From positions 124,001 through 188,000 of the forward strand of contig JADLZK010000390.1 of NCBI GenBank assembly GCA_015847255.1: a stretch of 64,000 nt of DNA. The letters are read 5' to 3'. The notes under the pieces are model-generated. The model was not told the DNA's origin, made no database searches, and was given only the letters and a program-made list of their open reading frames with translations. Both the position numbers and the translations under genes were made by a program. Of this stretch, positions 54,594-64,000 are shown piece by piece; the first letter of the stretch is position 1, and every line of letters begins with the position of its first letter. Source of the stretch: Hyparrhenia diplandra (lineage: Eukaryota; Streptophyta; Magnoliopsida; Poales; Poaceae).

Positions 54594-56058
54594 GAGCAAA
54601 CGGAGCAAAATAATCTTGGCGACAATCGTATGGCGTACTCCGGCCTCTGCTTTCAGACGATGTAGCACACAAACGAATGGCAGTCCAACCAGAAACTTTG
54701 CTTCAGTAGATGCTGTCCTCCTAAACCTGGTGCTTCAACTCACCCTTGTGCTGCAGAGTTTAAATGGATATATCACTATATCGATCAGGTTTCAATATTC
54801 GAATAGAATTACCTTACTAAATTGTAACTGTTACTGGTGAATGGTAAAAGGTCCTTGCTAATAACCGAAAGTAGCTACATACAACATGAGACTAAAAACA
54901 CAGTAGGGGCCTAATTTCACCCTACTGTTTTCCTCAAAAAACAAAAAACACGAGGGAGAATTACCAACAAACCAAAGGGCTAGACGCCTTTATTTCTTTC
55001 TAGAGTTTTAGCCAACAGCCCCAGTTTCAAATTAGATACTTTAACCATATTTGGTTTGGGAATATTAGAGAATGAAGCTGCAGCACTGTCACATATATTA
55101 TTTCTGCAAAGAAGAGAACATTTGATTTGAGCGTTTTAATCTTATTAATGATTACTAATTGGACACTTTGTAAGGCAGGGTCCACTTTACTATTGAGGAA
55201 GGTTCTTTAGGGTAAACTCAAATTTGACAAATTCTCACAGAATCGGAAAGAGTTAGCCATCAATTACGTAGACCGTAATCATACGTAGACCATAATCACC
55301 ATTGCATTTATTTTGTTTTCTAAATAAACGTTATACATCACTGCCATAATGAAAACTAACATAAAACAATACCTAAATCTGTATCTAAACTGGCCACCTA
55401 TACAATTAGGAAGTATAATCTAATTGAAACCATAAATTTGTACTTAAATTACCCACCATGTCACTGTGATGATAGGTAATCTAACCCCTTAAATTTACAT
55501 CAAAATAACTACTTCCTCAATTAAAGAAACTAAAATACCATATTAAATGTACATATAAATTATTGAAATCTCCTCATATATTAAAACTTCTAAATAGAAA
55601 ATAGAATTAAACCTACATTTGTTTCCAAGTTACACACTTATATTTATATCATATAAAACAACTAACATAAGGTAAACATACACATACATATTTTAAGTGA
55701 AATATTATGGCATTTCTATATTGATAGTATAGTTTCTTACTATCTTACAAATGTATTATACCTTTTACAAAAGATAATATTGTAGGTAAAATATTAAATA
55801 ACGTTGAGATGAAAGAAAAAGTAGGAAACAATAAAATCAAGATCTAAATTTTTAAATTCAGATTTATAACATCATACAAGAGTCAATTATTAAGCTAAGG
55901 TTTCAACCAAGTGCATATTGAAGACATATACAGGTACCATGCAGGGAGAAAACTATAGCTAGTGATGGAGAAAACATATCAGGACCGAGTATATATTACG
56001 TAATAGTAACATAGTATATATCCATATTGTTTTAGAAAAAACAAACAAAAGAATAAAT
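54594..56058. other. AT-rich intergenic DNA
   Basis: Long AT-rich region with no open frame of note, no terminal repeats and no RNA gene seen. Confidence 0.5.
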
Positions 56059-56115
56059 ATTTTTTTGAAGAAATTGGAGGGCCAAAGCCCCTAGAGGAAT
56101 TTTATTACAAAAATA
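56059..56115 (-). mobile_element. Antisense LINE 3'-end fragment
   Basis: On the minus strand the sequence TAAAATTCCTCTAGGGGCTT and TGGCCCTCCAATTTCTTC runs into A, a layout typical of plant LINE 3' ends of another family. Possible imperfect target duplications (around 56047-56059 and 56103-56115 or 56180-56193) could not be resolved. Confidence 0.45.
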
Positions 56116-56321
56116 AGTATAACAAACTTACAAGAAAAACAATCAGGAAAAACAAGAGAAACTAAGGGACAAAAAAGGAAGTAAATAATTTGTATTAGTT
56201 GTAGGTATTGAAAATGAACTTGTAATGGATATATCTCTTAAGACGTATTGATAAAGTACTAAAACTAAAGTGCTGAGTTGTAGATGAACTGACCAGGAAT
56301 GTTATCGCTACCCACCCATGA

Positions 56322-57850
56322 TCAGGACACCATCCCTGAAGAAGATGGCATGTCAATGTCCATGGCACTGCAGAACACGGTGGACGCTGCGGAGGGATCT
56401 TGAACTATTTCTTCCTTCAATGAATGGTCGTCTTCTCGTTTTACATGCTTCGAATCAGAAGAACAACTGGGTTGGTCAACAGAATTTGATTCAAACCCTG
56501 GGATCCGCCGTTTCCCAAGCATGGTGGAGGAGCCGGTCACAGTTCTCTCGGTGGCAACATATTTCACCATAGAACCTGAGCCATTCACATCAACCCTTTT
56601 CAGATACAAAACTCTTGGTTTCTTAGGATGGTTCTTAGCTGCATTTTCCCAGTCAGTTTTTGTTTGTTTCTTAATAACCTCAGAGTCAAGTGCAATTTCC
56701 TGGAGACGTTTGTGCCATTTGATTTCGATGCCAGATAGTCCATCTAAACCATCATTGAGAATCCGAAGTGAGAGGAGATTCGGCAATGCTCCTTCTTCAA
56801 TCTTGGGGAGGCTTGGACATTGCACAAGGCACAGGCATAGCAGTTCTCGAAAATCCGAACTTCTGATGACGAAGCCTTCAAGACTGACTCCATCCAATCT
56901 GAGGGACTCCAGATCACTGAGCTTGCGCAGGTCTGATAGATCTTTTTCCATGAGCTCATTAGTCGAGGAAAGGCACAACTCTCTGAGACTACACAGCACC
57001 GTAGTAAAATGAACCAGTCCCCTCAGCTGTCCTTGTAGTTTCAGGGACCTGAGGTTGCCGTATGCTAGAGAACGCAGGACACTGAAAAATTTCCAATATC
57101 TAATGACAGAGAACGAACACAAACACCTGTGTCCAAGTCAGCCTGCACGAAGTTTTCAATAGCCACCAAAAGGTCATCAAGGCCCTGATCACCTATTGAA
57201 TTGCACCATATCTTAACCTTTCTCAACATCTTCATATAAACCATTAACATTGGAAACCCAGGGTTATTATCTGTGACAAATCCTGCTAGCGTTTGCAGAT
57301 TGCTTCTTTTAGGCACATAGTTTTGAGGTTTACTTTTGTCCCAGTCCCTCTTATCAAGCTTGTATCTTCCCAACAGATGAACTAGGTGGAGAAGCTTGAT
57401 GACTTCCACGGGCAATATGATAACTTGGTCTTCCTCATGTCGAGGGTCTCTAAGCAATGCAATTTCTCAATATGCTTCGGCAATCTGCTTATTTTGTCCC
57501 CGACACTCAAGTATTTCAGATATGCCATCAAGATGTTTGTCCTCCAAATCCTTGCATTCTTCCAAATCCAAGACTCTCAACAGCTGACATTTGGCGAAAT
57601 ACCCAACAGCTTCACCTGCACTTCCACAGATCGTCAGAGAATGGGCACGGGATTCCTCTTGATCATCCCCAGAATTGCTGTTTGGTGTCTTCTGAATAAT
57701 GATGTGGCCGTAATCTCTTCTATGGCGGATTCGGCCGTGGATGCGACGAGGGTGCCTAGATCCGGCCACCGAGCGGCAAATCCGGCCAGGGGGCGGGGGA
57801 TCCGGCTGCCCTGTGGAGGATCCGATCACCCAACGACGGCGCAACGGGAA
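56322..57850 (-). pseudogene. NB-LRR fragment, LRR domain and C-terminal tail
   Basis: Minus-strand LRR sequence in three frames: SRAHSLTICGSAGEAVGYFA and LLRVLDLEECKDLEDKHLDG (57650-57530); YLSVGDKISRLPKHIEKLH and LETLDMRKTK (57520-57420); PVEVIKLLHLVHLLGRYKL to LRSLKLQGQL and LRELCLSSTNELMEKDLSDL, ending EIKWHKRLQEIALDSEV. A serine-rich C-terminal extension follows to SGMVS-stop at 56322. Frameshifts near 57530, 57410 and 57090 disrupt it. No NB-ARC domain is present; upstream (57720-57900) the sequence changes abruptly to GC-rich repeat-like DNA. It is the 3' half of a second resistance-type gene, opposite in strand to the one at 17.6-20.0 kb. Confidence 0.85.
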
Positions 57851-58402
57851 CGAGCTACCGCGGATCGACAGCGGCGCTGGGATCCTGGTCCAGCAAGGCC
57901 CAGATCCAAGCCCGTCTGGGCTTTTTTTTTTTTTTAAATTCCCTAGAACATTAACCGTGGCGGGCGCCGTACTGTTACCGTGACCATCTATCGGTGACAG
58001 GCGTCCTTGCCCGCCTCTGCCTCGTAAAATTGAAAATGCCGGTCACGCATAATTCTTTGAGTAGTAGTTGGAACGTAGCAACGGGCGCTGGCTATCTCCG
58101 GTTCATGCATGGTTGTCGCCTCAGGGCATGTATATGAATGAAACACAGCGTGTTCTAGGACAACAGCAACAGCATACATGTGAGCTCGTCGTCAGATTTG
58201 CCTAATGATGATTGGTACGGCGCAATACTAATAATAAAAGCACTTGTGCTACAGTGTAATTTGCTGGGATTGTTAGTTTATTCAAGTTTGCCTAACAAAT
58301 TACCTGTGCTAGTACTATCATGCATGAGCTTGGAAAGTTTAGGCAAGAAGAGACAAGGGCCCTTGCATCAAGCAGCAGAGATATCTGTAGTTGATATAGT
58401 TG
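57851..58402. other. Mixed intergenic DNA, possible CACTA debris at the left
   Basis: 57720-58010 has GGATCCGG-rich sequence, a T run and an AACCGTGGCGGGCGCC motif reminiscent of CACTA subterminal DNA, but no termini. The rest is unremarkable. Confidence 0.3.
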
Positions 58403-59214
58403 TCCATAAGGCCCAGCGACACGTTGATCCGAGGCCCGGTCATTTGGCCCGGTACTTGGCGCGGCCCGGTCCGGTGCATACAGACCCCGCGGGCGGCACG
58501 GCCTGACAGCTGGACCGGGCCATGGGCCGCTGGCTCGGCCCGTGGCGCGGTGCAACACGGCTCGGTCAAAGAGGCGGCCCAGTGGCAGCCCGTCAGCTGG
58601 CCTGCTAACTTTTTTGGCCTGCTAACATGCTTTGCCTAGGAATGCCAGCGTTGGTGGGCCTGGTGCCTCCGTCGACCACGTGATGGTGCGAGCGCAGCCG
58701 GCCTGCCTGCTGCCAAAGCTAACAAGGGAATCACCCAGTAGCCAGTACTGGTCCGTTCGTTGCTGCCGACGCCGTCCTCTCCCAGCGCGCGGCAGCGGTA
58801 GCCAGTGCAGCGGCCAGCGCAGCGGCGCAGGAGCACGCGGCAGCAGCGCCCACGCGGCGGCGGCGGCCAGCAGCGTCGGCCAGCGCGCGGGCGCAGGGCG
58901 CGTGGCGGCCGCGTTGCAGCAACGCCCGGCACCGCGGCGGCGCAGCGGTAGCAGCCAGCACAGCGCGAGGCGGGCAGCAGGCGCGGCGGCGGCGGCGTCA
59001 AGCTCGGCGCAGCGGCAGCGTCCAGCAGCGGCGCAATAGCGGCGGCGGGGCGTGGCGGCCCGATGAAAGGTGGCCCGGCGGCCCGTGACCGGTAAAATAG
59101 CCCATGGGCGGCGTGGCGGGCGCGGTGGAGGCACGACCGTGTGGCGCGATCGCGACCCGCAGCGGGCGGCCCGCGCGGCCCGAGCGGGCCATGGGCGGCC
59201 CGGCCCGTTGGACA
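58403..59214. mobile_element. GC-rich hAT-like non-autonomous element
   Basis: Ends TGTCCATAAGGCCCAGC and the inverted TGTCCAACGGGCCGGGC are an imperfect TIR. Both sides are dense in GGCCCG/CGGGCC words in both orientations, as in hAT elements with clustered subterminal sites. No 8-bp duplication was confirmed. The core includes a GCAGCGG-type low-complexity array. Confidence 0.55.
58780..59050. repeat. GCAGCGGC-type low-complexity array
   Basis: Degenerate repeats of GCAGCGGC and GGCGGCGGC make every frame open as Ala/Arg/Gly-rich sequence. Frames here should not be read as genes. Confidence 0.7.
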
Positions 59215-59601
59215 TAGCAGTGGAGGTGCAGAACAGAGATGTACAAGTATAGAGCTTTTAATTTCACGAGTTACTTTCTACCGGCACGGGTGACATGATC
59301 CTTATATCATCATGCATACATCAGTGATCAATTGTCCGTGTCATTGGACTAGCCGCTCCAATCAGAATCCAAAGGCCGGGCCACACACACGACATGAATC
59401 TGGTTTCACACGCTTAATGTGGGCGACGACGACTACCGTCTTCACATATCAGTTTACTTAGTCGTGTTAATTGTGTCCTTTTTGTGATCGACTTTGCACA
59501 TACCTCAGGATTCACTTTCTGTTGGCCCACACAAGACCGGTGGAATGCAACCAAACCCACCGAGTCAATCTAGCGTGTTCTTCATGGCACAAACAGCTCA
59601 G

Positions 59602-59837
59602 GGGCGTCATGATGGTAATAGCTAGTCTTAGCTACGTAGTTTTGCTGATGTAGAGGTGAGAGACAAAAATAAATATTATTTTATATTATTTGACTCACAT
59701 GCTCCTCTCGTATGTTTTTGGGCTACGTGAAATAGTCTAGCAATTTCTTTGTAGCTAGTGATTAATCTTTTCGCCTACTTTTTTTTTCTTGTCATGTCAC
59801 ATCTAGTTAACCAAATAGCTGACCATTATGGACGCCC
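59602..59837. mobile_element. Tourist-like MITE related to the 31205 element
   Basis: Left end GGGCGTCATGATGGTAATAG and inverted right end GGGCGTCCATAATGGTCAG; TTA follows on the right (59838-59840) but the left TTA is lost. The 31205-31529 element begins GGGCGTCTCAATGGT, so these are related. Confidence 0.65.
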
Positions 59838-60339
59838 TTAGAGCTACAGTGACCACAAGACAACTAGACAAGGATGTTGTGCCACTAGGCCACTAGGCAT
59901 TAGCTTTATATACGTGTCTCGAAGCTCCGTGCCAAGACTACTATCCTCCTTTGTTCTCTTCAAAGAGCAGAGTTTATCTTGGGATGCAGTTCAAAGAATA
60001 CAAGGTTCTAGCAATCTGGGATCCGACTGTTCTTCTCCTTATCGTGGTAAGCTCTTCTACTGCGCTTGCCTCCTTTCTTTCGGTATTAACATACATCTTC
60101 CAATACTTGGGAAGAAGATAAATTAAACCATTTGATGGACAAATAGATGTTTTATTTTAAGTACACTTGGAAGCTCAGAGAAAAAAATAATATATTGGAG
60201 GGATTTTTCCGACCAAGCAATGTACATGGGAGGGATTTCTTTCCAAGACATGTAATTAATGAAACTTAATGAGAACTGAGGAATAAAATTAATACACTGA
60301 AGTTCATTAATCACAAAGCCTCTCATAGATACAAATCTA

Positions 60340-60466
60340 CTCCCTCCATTTCATATTATGAATCATTCTAGATTTTTAGGTAGCAAAAGTATCTACATAT
60401 ATATATGTTACATAGTTTTTATTATGTATGTAGAAAAACAAAGAATGGCTTATAATTTGGAATGGA
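60340..60466. mobile_element. Degenerate Stowaway-like MITE
   Basis: Left end CTCCCTCCATTTCATATTAT preceded by TA (60338-60339). The inverted partner GGCTTATAATTTGGAATGGA lacks the terminal GGGAG, so the right end is eroded. Confidence 0.55.
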
Positions 60467-60559
60467 AAAAAATACTTTTCTTGCGCATATATGCGCACAT
60501 AATCAAGAAAAAATCAGGCTCCAACAATTTGGCAACCAACTTGGTATTTTTGGCACCCG

Positions 60560-61720
60560 GCGTGCATATATGCACGCGTGAAACACATTGGCATCGCGGG
60601 CGCTTCTCCTATGCCCCGGTATCGCCTGCTTCTCCCGCGTCTTGCGAAGACTCTCCATCGCCTGTTCTTGTCCCGGTCGAAGCAAAGAGATCATCATCGC
60701 CAATTAGCATGTGTCCATGTAAACACTAACAATGAGCAACGCCCAGCGTCGCCCCCCATGTGGGCGACTCGGGTGACCTCAGCAGTGCCGCCATCCGCTC
60801 CCTCTCCTCCCTCTCTCGCTCGCCACCACCGGGGGCTGTCGGCAGGTCGTGTGGATCGCCGGGATGGCGGCGGCGGGGCCTGCTTGCGATGTCGGCGACA
60901 CAAGCCACAACAGGCTGGCGGGTGCGGCCATGCCCGAGGCGTGGGGCTCGGTGGGGCTGCCCGGCTGCGGCTCGCACCGGCGTCGGGCGGACCTGGACAT
61001 GCGCGGGGGTGGCGGTGGCGTTGGGATCCTCTTCTTCTCCCTCGATCGTCTCCTTCCTCCTCGGTGGTGCTTCTTGGGCTAGGGGCGACGCCCAAGGTGG
61101 TGGGGCACTCAAGCTCGGTGTCGGGTGGTGGTTGTCGGCGGCGTCGACTATGGGTGCTAGAGCCGGCGATGATGGCCGGCAACAGCTTTCAGCGTGTGGT
61201 GCTTGTGATGAGCACGATAGGGTAGGCGAGGTTCCTTATATTGCCGGTCGGAGGGGGTGTCGAAATTGTGTTGTGGGATTTCATGGGGCGGCTTTGGCGG
61301 CGGTGGCGCTTTGTGGATGCCACTTCCCCTATTGAGGGCGTAGTGTTCCCCAACACTATCTTCCATGGGTGAAAACCCAGTCCATCTTGGACTAGGGGCG
61401 GTGGCGTCGACAACATCATGCCCTTCCCGAAGGCGTCGCTGTTGGAATTTGTCTTGGCCATGATGTTGCCTCTGGTTAATGTTCTTCACTTCTCGGCGAC
61501 CGGTCTATGTGTGGGGGGGTGCTTGCAGCGGGATGTCGAGCTGCAGCGTCGGGGGGATGCAGCTCGGCAATGATGACACGAGGCAAATCCCCCCTCCTTC
61601 ATCGAGTGGAATGCTTCAGAGGCCGGAAAAAACATCAGGGGCAGAGCAAGAGGATCAAGATAGGAAGTCGGAGCTGCTCTTCGGTTCAAGCTTGGCAACG
61701 ATGACCTGTTGTGGCTTCTC
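60560..61720. other. GC-rich insertion-like block, unclassified
   Basis: Strongly GC-rich between AT-rich flanks, open in many frames on both strands with no domain. The stretch GGGTGAAAACCCAGTCCA (about 61369) followed by GGCGTCG words resembles non-coding parts of grass retroelements, but no termini, duplication or poly(A) were found. Confidence 0.35.
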
Positions 61721-61756
61721 ACTTCTAGTTGTCTTCAGGCATATCTTCAGGCATAG

Positions 61757-61793
61757 GTGCAACCGTGGTGTCCTCAGTGATTGGAAGGATAAT
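61757..61793 (+). pseudogene. Remnant of a duplicated LRR-kinase exon 2
   Basis: CGTGGTGTCCTCAGTGATTG and GAAGGATAATC encode RGVLSDWKDN, nearly the same as HGVLSDWMDN in exon 2 of the kinase gene 1 kb downstream (62784-62898). Similarity ends soon on both sides. It is most simply a relic of a tandem or partial duplication of that gene. Confidence 0.55.
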
Positions 61794-62299
61794 CTCACTG
61801 TCTTGGGATTTTGGGCTTACATGTAAATGTCTATGCCGAATGAGGTTTCCTTTCTGAGAAATGCATGAGGAAACTTTCTGGGAACTGCTTAATAGTTAAT
61901 ACTATTGAGCTACTGAAATTCAGTAACCACAGATTCGTTTCACACATACAAATGTTTTTCGCACCCTCAAATACGATACACTTTTTTCATACAGTTAGTC
62001 AGAACTAAACTTTAACCACTGTAGATATAACCCTCAACAAACTAAACTTTGTGCTGGTGTAGGTTCTTGGCATGTTGTTATACCATTCCATTTTGCTTCC
62101 AGAATTCCAGTTGTGAACCATGCCGGATTTCTTCTCTGATTATTTCTGTCTTCCATTCTTCTTTGTTTGCTCTCCTCTTACAAGCTTTGTTTCATTGATG
62201 CAGCAGTCTAGCATTGATTTCACTTCACAAGGCTTCTTTTTATTGAAGTGAACAGGATCAGAGTATATCCAGCAGTGCATGTGTTCCTGAAACAAAAAC

Positions 62300-64000
62300 A
62301 TGATGATACATTCAGAAATAATGAAGCTATTAGCTTTTGTGTTACTTCTGTTGGGATGCCAACAGTCTTCTCTTTCTCTCGCTGTCAACTCCCAAGGTAT
62401 TGCTATGGCATTCAACATTTTCGCTAAATAAGATGTTCTTGATTAGATGGCATTAGATAAGCAATTTATGTATTTAAACTGAAACTTAGATTCTGACTGA
62501 CAAGCTTTCATCAGAGCCATACAAATTATTTGCTATAGACTTAGAATATCTCTACTAACCAAAGAAGTGGATCTTAGACATTTGGCTCATTGTCCATGTC
62601 ACCAGTCAAATGTTTGTGAGGCACTGAGTCGATTGGTAAAATATAGTCTGCATGCCCTGTTTATTTAAGTGCTACAGATTCCAGATTGCATGTGAGGCAC
62701 TGAGTCAATTCAATAAGTATCTTATTTTTTCTGAACTGAGTCAACCTTTTTGGAACCCCAGAAATAAGACTGTTTGTCTGCAGTCGAAGCACTGGTCGAA
62801 ATGAAGATGCAATTTGGCGATAGCCATGGTGTCCTTAGTGATTGGATGGATAATCAAATCAACCCCTGCTATTGTCAAGGTAGCAAAATTACAACAATGT
62901 AAGTTAAGCCTATTCATCTCAGCTTTCTAGATTTTGAACTCTAGTACTGCCAGGTAGAAAATTCACATTATGGCCATAACATAAGGAAATTCGATTCTAA
63001 ACTGTTGACCGTGTCTGAAATGATTAAACCCAACCATTTGTAAAGGAGTTTTCATTTGAATGGAATTGTTTCATGCTCTATCCATTCCTAATTTTCCTAT
63101 TATAAGCTTGTAATGCTGTGTGCTTGTGTTTACATAACTATTCGCTTAGTTGGTGTTTGGATCCATTTGCCATGGACCAAAGTTTAGCCCTTAAACTTTA
63201 GCCCCTAAACTTTAGTCCAGCTGTGGTTTTTGGATCCAATGCAAAACTTGAGTCCACCATCCTAAAAATGACTGATTTGCCCCTCCATCCCTTCTCCCAA
63301 GGCAGTGGGTGGGATGTCCATTGCGCCCCAAGGCACTTTTAGCCCAGTTTAGGGCATCTTGAGGAGCAAAAAGATCTTAGCCCAGTTTTTAGCCATTTGA
63401 TCACTTTTAGCCCACCTGTTTGGATCCCCATGGCAAAAAAAGGGGGCTAAAAGTGTAGGACTAAAGTTTTTCCATGTGATCCAAGCTAGAACTTTGAGCT
63501 GATCTAGGTTAACATGAACCTTATCAACCAGCATTGCAAAGCTAACAACTTTACAGCAGCTGTAAGTTGCCGATGTATTCTTTCAAGTGTCCAACATTTG
63601 GTGCCCATGAAAACAGGTCCAATCATTCATAAAATTATGTCGCCATACAAGATGGATAAACGGATTGTGATGAGCCGCGTTGTAGTAGTGTATACTAGAA
63701 TAGTAAAGCACACAAACTAAGTACAGAATATAAATGCACAAGCTTAATTAAGATATACAAATATAAAGTCCCATTGATGATTCGGTATTTTAAGATTCAG
63801 ATTATAAATCACCCTTTTTGATACATGTATTTATTATGCATCTAGATATAGTATCGTGTCTAGATACAAATCGATGAACCAAAAGGTCAAAGTGACTTAT
63901 ATTTGAAACAGAGGGAGTATAGATTTGTAATATTGTGCACTTGTGTTTACACTTTACAAAATTACATCCTCAGTTTCTTATTATGATTTTGCAGAACTTT
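62300..64000 (+). CDS. LRR receptor-like kinase, 5' end (runs off the window)
   Basis: Exon 1 (62300-62396) encodes MMIHSEIMKLLAFVLLLLG and CQQSSLSLAVNSQ, a classic signal peptide, and ends CCCAAG/GTATTG in phase 1. Exon 2 (62784-62898) follows TTTGTCTGCAG and encodes VEALVEMKMQFGDSHGVLSD, then WMDNQINPCYCQGSKITT, the N-terminal LRR cap of SERK/NIK-like kinases, ending at ACAACAAT/GTAAGT. Exon 3 starts at 63994 after TTATGATTTTGCAG; joined in phase it gives KITTIT plus a hydrophobic residue, as expected before the first LRR. All three junctions are in phase with no stop. A leader intron may end near 62203. The intact family senses ligands at the plasma membrane with an LRR ectodomain and cytoplasmic kinase, neither of which is within this window. 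Intron 2 holds two MITEs. Confidence 0.82.
63150..63487. mobile_element. MITE in intron 2 of the LRR kinase
   Basis: Left end TGTTTGGATCC...CATGGACCAAAGTTTAG and inverted right end GCTTGGATCACATGGAAAAA...CTTTAG are imperfect terminal repeats. An additional copy of the terminal motif (CCTGTTTGGATCCCCATGG) near 63416 lies inside, suggesting a nested or rearranged element. Flanks TTA and CTA suggest Tourist type. Confidence 0.6.
63797..63917. mobile_element. Degenerate Stowaway-like MITE in intron 2
   Basis: The right end AAGTGACTTATATTTGAAAC, AGAGGGAG, followed by TA (63918-63919), is a Stowaway terminus. The left partner AGATTCAGATTATAAATCAC has lost its CTCCCTCC. Confidence 0.5.

Noticed and set aside
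57720..58010. A CACTA element end fused to the second NB-LRR
   Set aside because: Composition and a few motifs are suggestive, but no CACTA terminus or duplication is present.
58622..59215. Ala/Arg-rich frames of up to 197 codons
   Set aside because: They are translations of a GCAGCGGC-type repeat within a GC-rich transposon.

Overview
The window is nuclear DNA from a grass (Poaceae). Supporting evidence: Stowaway MITEs with CTCCCTCC ends and TA target duplications, Tourist/PIF-Harbinger MITEs, a Tat/Retand-like Gypsy element with a gypsy-type-transposon (Transposase_28-like) antisense ORF, L1-type LINEs, a kinase-plus-MSP gene of a type I associate with grasses, and CC-NB-LRR fragments. The species cannot be read from the sequence; a panicoid grass is a guess. 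Nothing bacterial, organellar or CRISPR-like was seen.

Layout. 1-9.8 kb: AT-rich intergenic DNA with many small transposons and an antisense Ty1/copia relic split by a solo LTR (2695-3727). 10.5-20.0 kb: a decayed resistance-type locus. A minus-strand receptor-like kinase (14.9-16.5 kb) appears to splice in phase to an MSP-domain exon at 10.5-11.0 kb across a 3.9 kb intron filled by transposons. It faces a plus-strand NB-LRR pseudogene (17.6-20.0 kb), itself hit by two antisense LINE-tail insertions. 20.7-27.5 kb: a complete-length but frameshifted L1-type LINE with a 15-bp target duplication and poly(A). 27.5-33 kb: MITEs (one Harbinger-type element nested in another MITE) and the exons of an unrecognised minus-strand gene (31.9-32.9 kb).

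33-50.8 kb: a Tat/Retand-like Gypsy element with 5' LTR, primer-binding site, gag, protease, RT, two RNase H-like segments, integrase, and a long antisense ORF region with its own TATA box. Its gag is split by a 4.4 kb non-autonomous CACTA element (34771-39187, duplication GGT) and by a foreign solo LTR (40200-41483, duplication ACCTC); removing the solo LTR restores the gag reading frame. No 3' LTR was found. A LINE carrying only an ORF1-like region (about 50.8-54.0 kb) follows.

54-64 kb: AT-rich DNA, a second NB-LRR fragment (minus, 56.3-57.8 kb), a GC-rich hAT-like element, more MITEs, and at the right edge the first exons of a plausibly functional LRR receptor-like kinase (signal-peptide exon 62300-62396, exon 2 62784-62898, exon 3 from 63994, running off the window). 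A remnant of a duplicated exon 2 lies about 1 kb upstream.

The most unusual signal is a set of ultra-short LINE insertions: five events of 16-45 bp that are little more than poly(A) plus a few 3'-end bases, each with an 11-18 bp target duplication. Alongside them, LINE 3' ends keep a terminal hairpin whose stem sequence differs from copy to copy.
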